From Lutimonas halocynthiae (GTDB lineage: Bacteria; Bacteroidota; Bacteroidia; Flavobacteriales; Flavobacteriaceae): DNA of 64,000 bases. Position numbers and translations under genes: made by a program. Positions 57,026-64,000 of this stretch are shown in pieces. A model generated the notes under the pieces. It was not told the origin of the DNA. It saw nothing but the letters and a program-made list of their open reading frames with translations, and ran no database searches. Each line of letters begins with the position of its first letter. Within the stretch, counting starts at the first letter, position 1. The stretch covers positions 248,001-312,000 of the forward strand of contig NZ_JAUFQO010000016.1 of the NCBI RefSeq assembly GCF_030409835.1, read 5' to 3'.

Positions 57026-57409
57026 ATGTCAAGTAAAATAAGAATAGACTTAGAGTTTCCTATCCATGCTTCTCCTAGTTTTTTGTATCAGTATATCTCT
57101 ACTCCTGATAGCATGGGAGAGTGGTTTGCGGATAATGTAAATTCTAGAGGAAAACAATATACCTTTATATGGAATGATTCTGAGGAAGTTGCTGATAGAA
57201 TTTCTCAAAAGACTGATGTTTACATCAGATTCAAATGGGAAGAAGATGATGATGATGACACCTATTTTGAATTGAGAATAGAAGTTGATGACCTTACCAA
57301 AGACGTTTCTCTGCTGGTAGTTGATTTTGCGGATGAAGATGAAGTAGAAGAATCGAAAATGTTTTGGGAAAATCAGATTTCTGAATTAAAACATGTTATC
57401 GGAGGATAA
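57026..57409 (+). CDS. START-like domain (AHSA1-related) protein
   Basis: The 127-residue protein is a compact START/SRPBCC-like fold. It begins DLEFPIHASPSFLYQYISTP, then SMGEWFADNV, and has acidic stretches (WEEDDDDDTYF, EDEVEESKMFW). Homologues are widespread in Bacteroidota and structurally resemble Aha1-type or START lipid-binding domains, but the ligand is unknown. The next gene uses a promoter inside this gene's terminator. Confidence 0.82.
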   Translation: MSSKIRIDLEFPIHASPSFLYQYISTPDSMGEWFADNVNSRGKQYTFIWNDSEEVADRISQKTDVYIRFKWEEDDDDDTYFELRIEVDDLTKDVSLLVVDFADEDEVEESKMFWENQISELKHVIGG

Positions 57410-57426
57410 TAGTTTGTATAAATAAT

Positions 57427-57457
57427 AAAAAAGCCTTGATCTATCAAGGCTTTTTTT
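57427..57457 (+). terminator. Terminator of START-like gene, overlapping next promoter
   Basis: The stem GCCTTGA / TCAAGGC (57433-57439 and 57444-57450), extended by A and T runs, is followed by a seven-T run. It lies 18 bases after the gene stop and overlaps promoter elements for the next gene. Confidence 0.85.
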
Positions 57458-57464
57458 ATTTTTG
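57436..57464 (+). promoter_or_regulatory. Probable promoter of class IV aminotransferase gene, inside terminator
   Basis: TTG (57436-57438, in the left stem arm) is followed after 18 bases by TATTTTTG (57457-57464, starting at the last T of the T-run). The start codon is 22 bases downstream. The spacing fits the consensus, but A/T-rich chance matching is possible. Confidence 0.5.
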
Positions 57465-57485
57465 CATTTTTAAAGTTATTGGGTC

Positions 57486-58328
57486 ATGGTCAATCAGAAT
57501 GGGAGTATCTTAAAATTGAATGAATTAAAGCTAAGTCATGAAAACAGAGCCTTTAAGTATGGTGATGGCATTTTTGATACCCTAAAATTTGAAAACAATA
57601 CCCTTTATTTTTTGGAAGATCATTATTTTAGATTGATGTCATCGATGCGTATGTTAAGGATGAAGATACCTATGGATTTCACCCTTGAATATTATGAAAA
57701 ACAAATAAGACTAACACTATTGGCTAATGATCTAAATGAGTCGGCTAGAATCAGAGTGAATGTATTTAGAGTAAACGGTGGATTGTATACACCAGAATCT
57801 AATGAGGTCAATTTTATAATAGAGGTAAAAGCTTTAAACCAAAAGAATGTTGAGCAATTAGAAATCGAGCTGTTTAAGGATTTCCCACTTTCATCTGGAT
57901 TGTTATCAACGATAAAAACGAATAACAGGATTGTTAATGTGTTGGGAAGTATTTTTGCGAAAGAAAATGCTTATCAGAATTGCATATTAATTAATGAAAA
58001 GAAAGAATTAGTTGAAGCGCTTAATGCCAACATTTTTTTAATAAGGGGCAATGAGGTTCTTACTCCTTCACTAGAGACCGGATGCATTAATGGTATAATC
58101 AGAAAAAAGATAATTGAAGGCTTGAAGAAGCACCAAACTTTTACAATTAGTGAATTGAGTATTTCACCTTTTGATTTACTAAAGGTTGATGAAGTATTTT
58201 TGACCAATTCAATCAATGAAATTCAATCGGTACATAAATATCGCAAGAAGGTTTATAATAGTGAAAAGACAAATGAGTTAAAAGAGCTGTTTCATTCAGA
58301 AATAAAAAAGCAAATTAGTTTAAGCTAG
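57486..58328 (+). CDS. Class IV PLP enzyme (aminodeoxychorismate lyase-like)
   Basis: The 280-residue fold type IV PLP enzyme has HENRAFKYGDGIFDTL at the N-terminus. The cofactor lysine is K144 in LLSTIKTNNRI, and a C-terminal LETGCINGIIRK segment carries the conserved phosphate-binding loop. PabC makes 4-aminobenzoate for folate; branched-chain or D-amino acid aminotransferases share the fold. PabC is favoured by the size and KTxNR context, but the assignment is not certain. It overlaps the 3' end of the convergent YqgE gene by 14 bases. Confidence 0.8.
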   Translation: MVNQNGSILKLNELKLSHENRAFKYGDGIFDTLKFENNTLYFLEDHYFRLMSSMRMLRMKIPMDFTLEYYEKQIRLTLLANDLNESARIRVNVFRVNGGLYTPESNEVNFIIEVKALNQKNVEQLEIELFKDFPLSSGLLSTIKTNNRIVNVLGSIFAKENAYQNCILINEKKELVEALNANIFLIRGNEVLTPSLETGCINGIIRKKIIEGLKKHQTFTISELSISPFDLLKVDEVFLTNSINEIQSVHKYRKKVYNSEKTNELKELFHSEIKKQISLS

Positions 58329-58872
58329 GATCTTTTGGCGCATTGGCCCAAAGTTGATAAATCCCGCCAAATTTTAATAATTCATTTTTCCAGAAATTAC
58401 TATGATTGATGTTGAAGAGATTCTTAAATTTATTTTCTACGATTAACCAAGACGTAGTTTGTAATTCCTCTTCAAGTTGCTTTTGGCTCCACCCGGAATA
58501 TCCCAAAAAGAACCTGATATCTTGTTTTGAAAGAATTTCATCTTTCAAAAGTGATTGTATGGCTCTAAAGTCACCACCCCAAAAAATCCCATCTGCAATT
58601 TCAATACTGTCAGGTATTAGTTCAGGAACTTTGTGCACAAAATAGAGGTTATCCTCAGAAACAGGTCCACCAAAATATACTTTTAGAGTAGAGTCAATAT
58701 CAGGAATGAGGTCACTGATAGTATAAGGCGAGGGCTTGTTGAAAATGAAACCAACTGAGCCACCTTCATTATGCTCTGTGAGAAGTACAACGGATCTATT
58801 AAATGAACTATCACTCAAAATAGATGGCTCTGCAATGAGTAATTTACCTTTAGTGGGTTTTAAAGTTGTCAT
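58315..58872 (-). CDS. YqgE/AlgH-family protein (UPF0301)
   Basis: The 185-residue cytoplasmic protein shows the family features GKLLIAEPSILSDSSFNRSVVLLTEH near the start, GSVGFIFNKP and VYFGGPVSEDNLYFVH, plus the FFLGYSGWSQKQLEEE region. The function is unclear; in Pseudomonas AlgH affects gene expression. The gene lies downstream of hup on the same strand but beyond the hup terminator. A minus-strand TATTTTTTG close to the -7 consensus lies upstream. Confidence 0.92.
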   Translation of the reverse strand: MTTLKPTKGKLLIAEPSILSDSSFNRSVVLLTEHNEGGSVGFIFNKPSPYTISDLIPDIDSTLKVYFGGPVSEDNLYFVHKVPELIPDSIEIADGIFWGGDFRAIQSLLKDEILSKQDIRFFLGYSGWSQKQLEEELQTTSWLIVENKFKNLFNINHSNFWKNELLKFGGIYQLWANAPKDPSLN

Positions 58873-58912
58873 AATAAATTGGTTGTGATTAAATGTACAA
58901 AAAATAAGTTAA

Positions 58913-58942
58913 TAAAAAAACCCTCTAAAATAGAGGGTTTTA
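58913..58942 (-). terminator. Rho-independent terminator of HU gene
   Basis: On the minus strand AAAACCCTCTA and TAGAGGGTTTT form an 11-bp stem with a short loop, followed by a T-run. It lies 25 bases after the HU stop and separates HU from the YqgE gene. Confidence 0.88.
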
Positions 58943-58966
58943 AAATTATTTTTTTGAAAAATTCGA

Positions 58967-59239
58967 TTAGTTCACTGACTCTTTTAATTCAGATCCCGCT
59001 TTAAATTTTACCACTTTTCTTGCAGGTATTTTAATAGTTGCACCAGTTTGAGGATTTCTTCCATCTCTTGCAGCTCTATCTGAAACTGAAAAAGAACCAA
59101 AACCTACTAAAGATATTCTACCGCCTGTCATTAATTCACCTGTGATACTTTTCATCATAGCGTCTAAAGCTTTTCCAGCAGCAGCTTTTGAAATTCCAGC
59201 ATTTGAAGACATTGCTTCAATTAAATCTGATTTGTTCAT
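58967..59239 (-). CDS. hup: HU-family DNA-binding protein
   Basis: The 90-residue protein is a typical HU subunit: MNKSDLIEAMSS at the start, the VGFGSFSV beta hairpin, the DNA-contact arm with RDGRNPQTGATIKIPARKV, and the C-terminal FKAGSELKESVN. It bends and compacts DNA as a dimer. It is expressed from a strong consensus promoter and followed by its own terminator, so it is monocistronic. Confidence 0.95.
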   Translation of the reverse strand: MNKSDLIEAMSSNAGISKAAAGKALDAMMKSITGELMTGGRISLVGFGSFSVSDRAARDGRNPQTGATIKIPARKVVKFKAGSELKESVN

Positions 59240-59297
59240 AATTTAAATTTTTTTAAAATTGGTTAAATATTCGTTTTTTTGCCTTTCAATAGCAGAA

Positions 59298-59327
59298 CAA
59301 ATATAGATTTTATAAGGGTTTACGCAA
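59298..59327 (-). promoter_or_regulatory. Promoter of HU gene (Bacteroidota consensus)
   Basis: On the minus strand TTG (59325-59327) is followed after exactly 19 bases by TATATTTG (59298-59305), a full match to TTG-N17-23-TANNTTTG. The HU start is 58 bases downstream of the -7 box. Confidence 0.8.
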
Positions 59328-59433
59328 GTTTTAGTACTTAAAAACAGGCATATTGTTGATAATTAAGCTGAATTTGTTGATAAACCCATGAAAATTTCTG
59401 CAAAAAGAGGCTAAGTGCTTATATAGATTGTGT

Positions 59434-60378
59434 TTAGAACACTTTTGAACCATTGTAAAATTCATATCCGTTGAGCAAGCTAATTGTTTCCATTCTCCTT
59501 TTACCTGCCAACTTCAAATCTAGGATTTCAAAGAAACCTTCTTTCAGTGCAACTAATATTTTCTTTTTAGAAATAACTAAATGTCCAATAGGATATTGGT
59601 GAGATTCTTTTGAAATGATTCCATCATAGATTTTGACTTCAATTTGCTCCTTATTGTTTTCAAGAACAGTCCAAGCACCAGGATATGGATTAAGGCCTCT
59701 TATATGGTTATAGATTGACTGGGCTGGATTATTCCAGTTAATCCTGCAATTCTCCTTATTGAGTTTTGGTGCAGGTCTAAAAGTCCCGCTTTGTTGTTTT
59801 AGAGGATTTATATTGCCGTCCTCAATCATTTCTACGGTTTCTACAACAACATTACTACCCAAGGTCATAAGTTGATCATGCAGCACTCCAACAGAAGTCG
59901 TAGGAGCTATTTCAATTGTTTCTTGTTTTATGATGGCACCGGTATCAATATCCTCATTGATAAAAAAAGTGGTAACGCCAGTTTTTGTGTCACCATTTAT
60001 AATAGCCCAATTAATAGGAGCAGCACCCCGGTAGTCAGGAAGGAGGGAGGCATGAAGATTAAATGTACCATGTTTAGGCATGGCCCACACTTGTCGTGGA
60101 AGCATTCTGAAAGCCACAACAATCTGGAGATCAGCCTCAAGTTTTTCTAATTCATTCAGAAAATCAGGATTTTTAAGATTAGTGGGCTGCAATACTTGAA
60201 TTGCATTGGAAACGGCATATTTCTTAACCGCAGATTGATTTATTTTTCTTCCTCTTCCAGCTGGTTTGTCTGGAGCTGTGATAACTGCAATGACATTCTT
60301 TTTTGCTTTTACAAGTGCATCGAGCGTAGCTACTGCAAAATCGGGTGTGCCCATAAAAATGATACGGAGATCTTTCAT
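59434..60378 (-). CDS. fmt: Methionyl-tRNA formyltransferase
   Basis: Fmt formylates initiator Met-tRNA using 10-formyl-THF. The 314-residue protein has the N-terminal FMGTPDFAVATL. The catalytic region FNLHASLLPDYRGAAPINWAI contains the Asn-His pair, with the SLLPxYRG mark. The Fmt C-terminal OB-like domain ends near IRGLNPYPGAW and NGYEF. Its start overlaps the recQ stop by four bases, so it is the second gene of a recQ-fmt unit. No def gene is adjacent. Confidence 0.95.
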   Translation of the reverse strand: MKDLRIIFMGTPDFAVATLDALVKAKKNVIAVITAPDKPAGRGRKINQSAVKKYAVSNAIQVLQPTNLKNPDFLNELEKLEADLQIVVAFRMLPRQVWAMPKHGTFNLHASLLPDYRGAAPINWAIINGDTKTGVTTFFINEDIDTGAIIKQETIEIAPTTSVGVLHDQLMTLGSNVVVETVEMIEDGNINPLKQQSGTFRPAPKLNKENCRINWNNPAQSIYNHIRGLNPYPGAWTVLENNKEQIEVKIYDGIISKESHQYPIGHLVISKKKILVALKEGFFEILDLKLAGKRRMETISLLNGYEFYNGSKVF

Positions 60379-62276
60379 TTGTTGAGATAAAATTTATTTT
60401 GCAAATCTAAATCTATACTCTTTTTTTCCACTAATATTTCAAGAGTTTTTATGATTAGTTTTTTATCCAGCTTTAGATATTCACTTATCTCATTGATACT
60501 TAAATTATTGTGATGACCTAAGATGTCAATAATACTTTTAGAGATGATTTCTTGATCTAGTTTTAATTCAGGTTTACTTTTAAGACAAACGTCACATTGA
60601 CCACAAGGTTCACTTAGATTTTCAGAAAAATAATCGAGTAGCAGTATTTGTCTGCATATAAGATCATTTTTCAGCATGTCTTTCAAAACCGATGCCTTTT
60701 TTAATTTAGAATTGTTGCGATTCTTTATATGATCGCTTATGGAATGGTAAATAAAATTATCCTCCCTTGGTACAAGAAACTTAATCGTCATATGATTACT
60801 TGCTTTTTTGTAAATAAGCACCTGATCCGTTTCAAGCCTATTTAAAATCTGTGAAATTTCCTGCTTTGTCTTATTTAATTTTTGCGCAATGAATTTTTCA
60901 TTTATTGTAATGAACTGATCATGAATTCCACCATATGATCTTAACAAAATTTGAAGTACTTGTGATGCATCACTATTGCTTCTTTGTGCATGATACAGAT
61001 TGTCAGATTGATCAATAACCCGAATTCTTGAATTTTTACTAAATCCTTGATCTAGAAATATGATATTCTCATTGTGTAAATGATTTAAAGCATAATACAC
61101 CTTATTATAGGTGAAGTGATATCTGGATGAAAATTCCTGCATATCAAAATCAAACAAGTGTTCGTTTACTTCACCCATGCCAATTTGATAATAATCATTC
61201 AGTTTTGTGAAGATTACTTTACAATCCTCAGGACTCACGATAGATTTTTCAATTAAACGATCACTTTCATAAAAACTGTTATCATTATATAATAAGTAGG
61301 CCCATGCTTTTTTATCATCTCGTCCTGCTCTGCCAATTTCTTGTATGTAATTCTCAATACTATTGGGTAAATGCGTGTGAATAATCAGTCTTACATTAGA
61401 CTTGTCTATCCCCATTCCAAAAGCATTTGTGGCGACCATTACTTTACATGACTCTGATTTCCAAAGTTGAAAAGACTTGCTCTTTTCTTCGTGTGAAAGC
61501 CCTCCGTGATAGTAAGTCGCTTTGATGTTGTTATGTTCCAATAATTGGGCATAGTAAATCGCATTTTTCCTAGATCCGACATAAATAATTGACGGCTCAT
61601 CTATTGACTTCACAAGCTTAACCAGTCCCTGCCTGATATTCTCTGTTTTATGAATTCTAATGCAAAGGTTGTTTCTATAATAAGATCCTTTAAACACCTT
61701 GGCATCATGAAGTTGAAGGTTTTCTACAACATCTTTTTGAACTGCGGCTGTTGCAGTGGCAGTTAGTACAATTTTGGGCGTATGGGGATGCAACGCTGTT
61801 AACAAAGGAATTTTTAAATACGCCGGTCTAAAATCATGTCCCCATTGTGAAATACAATGAACTTCGTCAATAGCAATTAAATTTAAATGCAGTTGGCCTA
61901 TTTTCTCTTGAATGAATTCTGATTGTAATTTTTCAGGGGATACATATAAGAATTTATAATTGCCATGCTCTAGATTATCAAAAGCAATTATAGTTTCATG
62001 TCTGTTGAGTTTAGAACTTAATGCCAAAGCTTTTATACCTTTCTCCTCAAGGCTTTTTACTTGATCTTCCATTAGCGCTATCAATGGCGAAATGACAAGA
62101 CATATTCCATCATTAAGCAGGGCAGGGAGTTGGTAGCACAAAGATTTTCCTGCTCCAGTTGGTAGTAAAACAAAGACATCTTGATTGGCCAAGACGGCAT
62201 TTATGATTTCTTCCTGAGGTGCTCGAAAAGTGGAGAATCCCCAATGTTTTTCTAATAACTGTGTTGCTTTATTCAT
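60375..62276 (-). CDS. recQ: RecQ-family helicase (zinc-containing short form)
   Basis: The 633-residue protein is a second RecQ: Walker A LLPTGAGKSLCYQLPAL, DEVH box (IAIDEVHCISQWGHDF), and IGRAGRDDK. The zinc site is intact with four cysteines (CRQILLLDYFSEN then EPCGQCDVC, offsets 0, 17, 20, 23). The C-terminal part is a short winged-helix-like module with NNLSINEISEYLKL, and no HRDC domain is apparent. It differs from the plus-strand RecQ in both features. It lies seven bases from the AAA ATPase gene and overlaps fmt. Confidence 0.93.
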   Translation of the reverse strand: MNKATQLLEKHWGFSTFRAPQEEIINAVLANQDVFVLLPTGAGKSLCYQLPALLNDGICLVISPLIALMEDQVKSLEEKGIKALALSSKLNRHETIIAFDNLEHGNYKFLYVSPEKLQSEFIQEKIGQLHLNLIAIDEVHCISQWGHDFRPAYLKIPLLTALHPHTPKIVLTATATAAVQKDVVENLQLHDAKVFKGSYYRNNLCIRIHKTENIRQGLVKLVKSIDEPSIIYVGSRKNAIYYAQLLEHNNIKATYYHGGLSHEEKSKSFQLWKSESCKVMVATNAFGMGIDKSNVRLIIHTHLPNSIENYIQEIGRAGRDDKKAWAYLLYNDNSFYESDRLIEKSIVSPEDCKVIFTKLNDYYQIGMGEVNEHLFDFDMQEFSSRYHFTYNKVYYALNHLHNENIIFLDQGFSKNSRIRVIDQSDNLYHAQRSNSDASQVLQILLRSYGGIHDQFITINEKFIAQKLNKTKQEISQILNRLETDQVLIYKKASNHMTIKFLVPREDNFIYHSISDHIKNRNNSKLKKASVLKDMLKNDLICRQILLLDYFSENLSEPCGQCDVCLKSKPELKLDQEIISKSIIDILGHHNNLSINEISEYLKLDKKLIIKTLEILVEKKSIDLDLQNKFYLNK

Positions 62277-62283
62277 ATGATTA

Positions 62284-62817
62284 TCAGAGGGATTTTAAAA
62301 TAAAGTCCACTCTTGAACTGATGCTGCCTTCAGGTACTGTAATAATACTGTAATCCATAGCTTCATATGCCCTTATCAAATTTCGATAAATCACTAAAGA
62401 TTGTTCAAAGGATTCATAACGCTCATTATCGGTTTTATAAATACCCTTCCAGGGAGGCATCATAAAAATAGTTGAATACCTATATTCATTACTTTTTTCA
62501 ACGTATTCAATTGGATAGTCCATCCCAATATAATCCATATAACCATGAATATCAGGGATGCCTCTGTCAAAAAAAACAGTACTTGAATGGTGTAAATCAG
62601 CTTCTTGATATTGTTTGATTCTTCCTTTTAATAAAAGTTTACTGAACAACAAAGGATCAGTCAGAAAAAGTTGATCTATTCCAGACTCTTGTGCCTCTTT
62701 TGTAATAGTTCGTGAAATTTCAGGCATACAAGTAAACTTCATTTTTTCCAAATGATCAATAACTGTTGATTTTCCTGTACCAGGCCCTCCGGTAATTACT
62801 ATTTTTTTTTGCTCCAA
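62284..62817 (-). CDS. AAA_28/NadR-like ATPase (P-loop kinase-like)
   Basis: The 177-residue protein is a small P-loop ATPase of the AAA_28 type, which also occurs in the NadR kinase domain. Walker A is TGGPGTGKST (9-18) and the FFDRGIPD segment is the Walker B-like lid. It may phosphorylate a small molecule (as NadR does to nicotinamide riboside), but the nucleotide-binding adenylyltransferase half is missing. It is first in the run before recQ and fmt. A minus-strand TAATTTTG -7 box lies at 62846-62853, 29 bases upstream of the start. Confidence 0.8.
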   Translation of the reverse strand: MEQKKIVITGGPGTGKSTVIDHLEKMKFTCMPEISRTITKEAQESGIDQLFLTDPLLFSKLLLKGRIKQYQEADLHHSSTVFFDRGIPDIHGYMDYIGMDYPIEYVEKSNEYRYSTIFMMPPWKGIYKTDNERYESFEQSLVIYRNLIRAYEAMDYSIITVPEGSISSRVDFILKSL

Positions 62818-62903
62818 GTAATGAGAATTATTCTTAATACAATTCCAAAATTAAGAAAATAATAATTGTAAATTTGTACACTTTTGAATTCAAAATTTTA
62901 GGA

Positions 62904-63185
62904 ATGAGTAAGGAGTCGGATTTTTATGAGAAATTAAAAAAAAGTTTGATTGAAACTACAGAGTTTCCAACCAAGTATATGTATAAATTTATCATTCCAA
63001 GCGGAGATGAAAAATTTAAACAAATAGAGAATATATTTGATAATATGGGGGCTGTCATAAATTCTAAACCATCAAAAACAGGGAAATACACCAGTTTGAC
63101 GATTTTAGTTAAAATGAAGTCACCAGATGATATTATAAATAAATACCAGGAAGTCTCAAAGGTGGAAGGCGTAATATCTTTGTGA
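62904..63185 (+). CDS. DUF493 (YbeD-like) protein
   Basis: The 93-residue protein (from ATG 62904) is a ferredoxin-like fold with the family features FPTKYMYKFIIPSGDEKF, a central helix, and KTGKYTSLTILVKM with a final VEGVISL. E. coli YbeD is of this type, with unknown function (a possible regulatory ACT-like fold). An in-frame ATG at 62874 lies within a TAAATTTG -7 box (62869-62876) and is therefore rejected. It is divergent from the AAA ATPase gene. Confidence 0.82.
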   Translation: MSKESDFYEKLKKSLIETTEFPTKYMYKFIIPSGDEKFKQIENIFDNMGAVINSKPSKTGKYTSLTILVKMKSPDDIINKYQEVSKVEGVISL

Positions 63186-63267
63186 TATTTTTAACAAGCC
63201 AATTGAAAAATATAAAATATTTTTGACCGTTTTAGTAGATTTATCAAGAGAGAGGAAACATTTGAAA

Positions 63268-64000
63268 ATGAGGATAAAAAAAGTAATGATCTTATCTGCC
63301 ATTCTGATGAGTTGTTTTGTCAGAGGACAGCAGGATGAAGACAAGAAACTTTTTAGTGTAAACGGTACTGATGTTTATGATTCAGAATTCGTTCGGGTTT
63401 ACGAAAAGAATAAGGATATCGTTGTTGAAGACGAGCGTAAAGGCTTTGATGATTATTTTGATCTTTTTGTTGATTTTAAACTAAAGCTTGCGCAGGCTCG
63501 TGAAATGAAGTTAGACACGGCGAGTGCTTATATTTCTGAATTAGAAAAATATCGAGAACAACTTATCCAACCCTATTTACAAAACCCAGAAGCTACAGAG
63601 GATTTAATTAGAGAAGCCTACGAGAGAACAGTTACTGAGGTTGAGGCTAGTCATATTTTGGTTCGCTTAGAACCTGATGCCAGCGCGATAGATACGTTGA
63701 AAGCTTTCGATAAAATATCCAAAGCTCGAAATGAGATTGTAAATGGTGCGCATTTTGACAGTATTGCCAGAATGTATTCTGAAGATCCATCAGTTCAAAT
63801 GAATAATGGAAGTTTGGGATATTTTTCCGCTTTTTCTATGGTTTATGCATTTGAAAATGCGGCGTACCAAACTGAAGTTGGTCAAGTTTCAAAACCTTTT
63901 AGAACCCAATTTGGGTACCATATAGTACAGGTTAATGATAAGAGAAAATCTCCAGGAGAGGTTCAGGTAGCACATATTATGGTTAAAAATGATAGTACAG
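63268..64000 (+). CDS. Periplasmic parvulin-type peptidyl-prolyl isomerase (5' part)
   Basis: From ATG 63268 the frame runs open to the window end (244 codons seen). It begins with a signal peptide (MRIKKVMILSAILMSCFVRG), a SurA-like helical region with FDDYFDLFVDFKLKLAQA, and a first parvulin domain with ASHILVRLEPDA, SEDPSVQMNNGSLGYF and FRTQFGYHIVQVNDK. A second parvulin domain has just started (VQVAHIMVKND). Two parvulin domains and a signal peptide resemble PpiD/SurA-type chaperones of exported proteins. The C-terminus is outside the window. Confidence 0.9.
   Translation, partial: MRIKKVMILSAILMSCFVRGQQDEDKKLFSVNGTDVYDSEFVRVYEKNKDIVVEDERKGFDDYFDLFVDFKLKLAQAREMKLDTASAYISELEKYREQLIQPYLQNPEATEDLIREAYERTVTEVEASHILVRLEPDASAIDTLKAFDKISKARNEIVNGAHFDSIARMYSEDPSVQMNNGSLGYFSAFSMVYAFENAAYQTEVGQVSKPFRTQFGYHIVQVNDKRKSPGEVQVAHIMVKNDST

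Noticed and set aside
62284-62817. AAA_28 ATPase as a defence or phage protein
   Set aside because: It is a lone small P-loop protein in a housekeeping unit with no defence partners.
63156-63344. Minus-strand frame of 62 codons at the window end
   Set aside because: It overlaps the 5' end of the parvulin gene on the plus strand, whose signal peptide and domains are clear.
1-64000. CRISPR arrays, insertion sequences, phage or plasmid genes, rRNA
   Set aside because: No direct-repeat array, transposase, integrase or rRNA signature was found on reading both strands.

Overview
The window looks like a chromosomal segment of a marine-type Bacteroidota, most likely a member of the Flavobacteriaceae. 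The evidence is low GC, weak Shine-Dalgarno signals, promoters with the TTG-N17-23-TANNTTTG pattern, a type IX secretion (T9SS) style adhesin next to a PorP/SprF partner, DUF4421 and START-like proteins, and many lipoproteins. Most of it is orderly housekeeping sequence. No rRNA, CRISPR array, insertion sequence, integrase or phage gene was seen.

Layout: 1-2266 holds the end of a histidine operon (hisH end, hisA, hisF, hisIE), followed by a thioesterase, a HAD phosphatase, typA, an FKBP lipoprotein with calcium-binding repeats and a cysteine desulfurase. 7.7-14.3 kb mixes small membrane proteins and lipoproteins with pcm, a mercaptopyruvate-type sulfurtransferase, nadC, rlmH and a hydroxyacyl-CoA dehydrogenase. 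14.3-20.8 kb is an accessory block: a TetR regulator, an outer-membrane beta-barrel, two DUF1254/DUF1214 proteins, an HSL-type lipoprotein esterase and a DUF5692 membrane protein, closed by a terminator. 20.9-25.8 kb holds membrane-stress genes (MarC, MscS, DUF808) and a methyltransferase.

25.8-34.2 kb, all on the minus strand, is the most intriguing region. Three tandem exported DUF3604 proteins carry metal-site motifs resembling the PHP superfamily. They sit with a Crp-like regulator, a membrane-anchored parvulin isomerase and a HupE/UreJ-type His-rich permease. I read this as one candidate envelope metallohydrolase system of unknown substrate.

34.4-41 kb has rdgB, topoisomerase IV (parE-parC), pssA and a SYLF-domain protein. 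41.3-45.5 kb encodes a T9SS type B adhesin and its SprF-like partner. 46-49.3 kb is an envelope-biogenesis operon (kdsD, tatC, a DUF1801/YdeI protein, lptB). 49.4-56.7 kb carries a RecQ helicase that has lost all four zinc ligands, ppk2, a ZIP transporter, methyltransferases and DUF4421. 56.8-64 kb has a tRNA-Met(CAU), a START-like protein, a class IV PLP enzyme, YqgE, HU, fmt, a second RecQ with an intact zinc site, an AAA ATPase, DUF493 and a parvulin cut by the window end.

All functions are inferred from the sequence and from memory of families; no database search was run.
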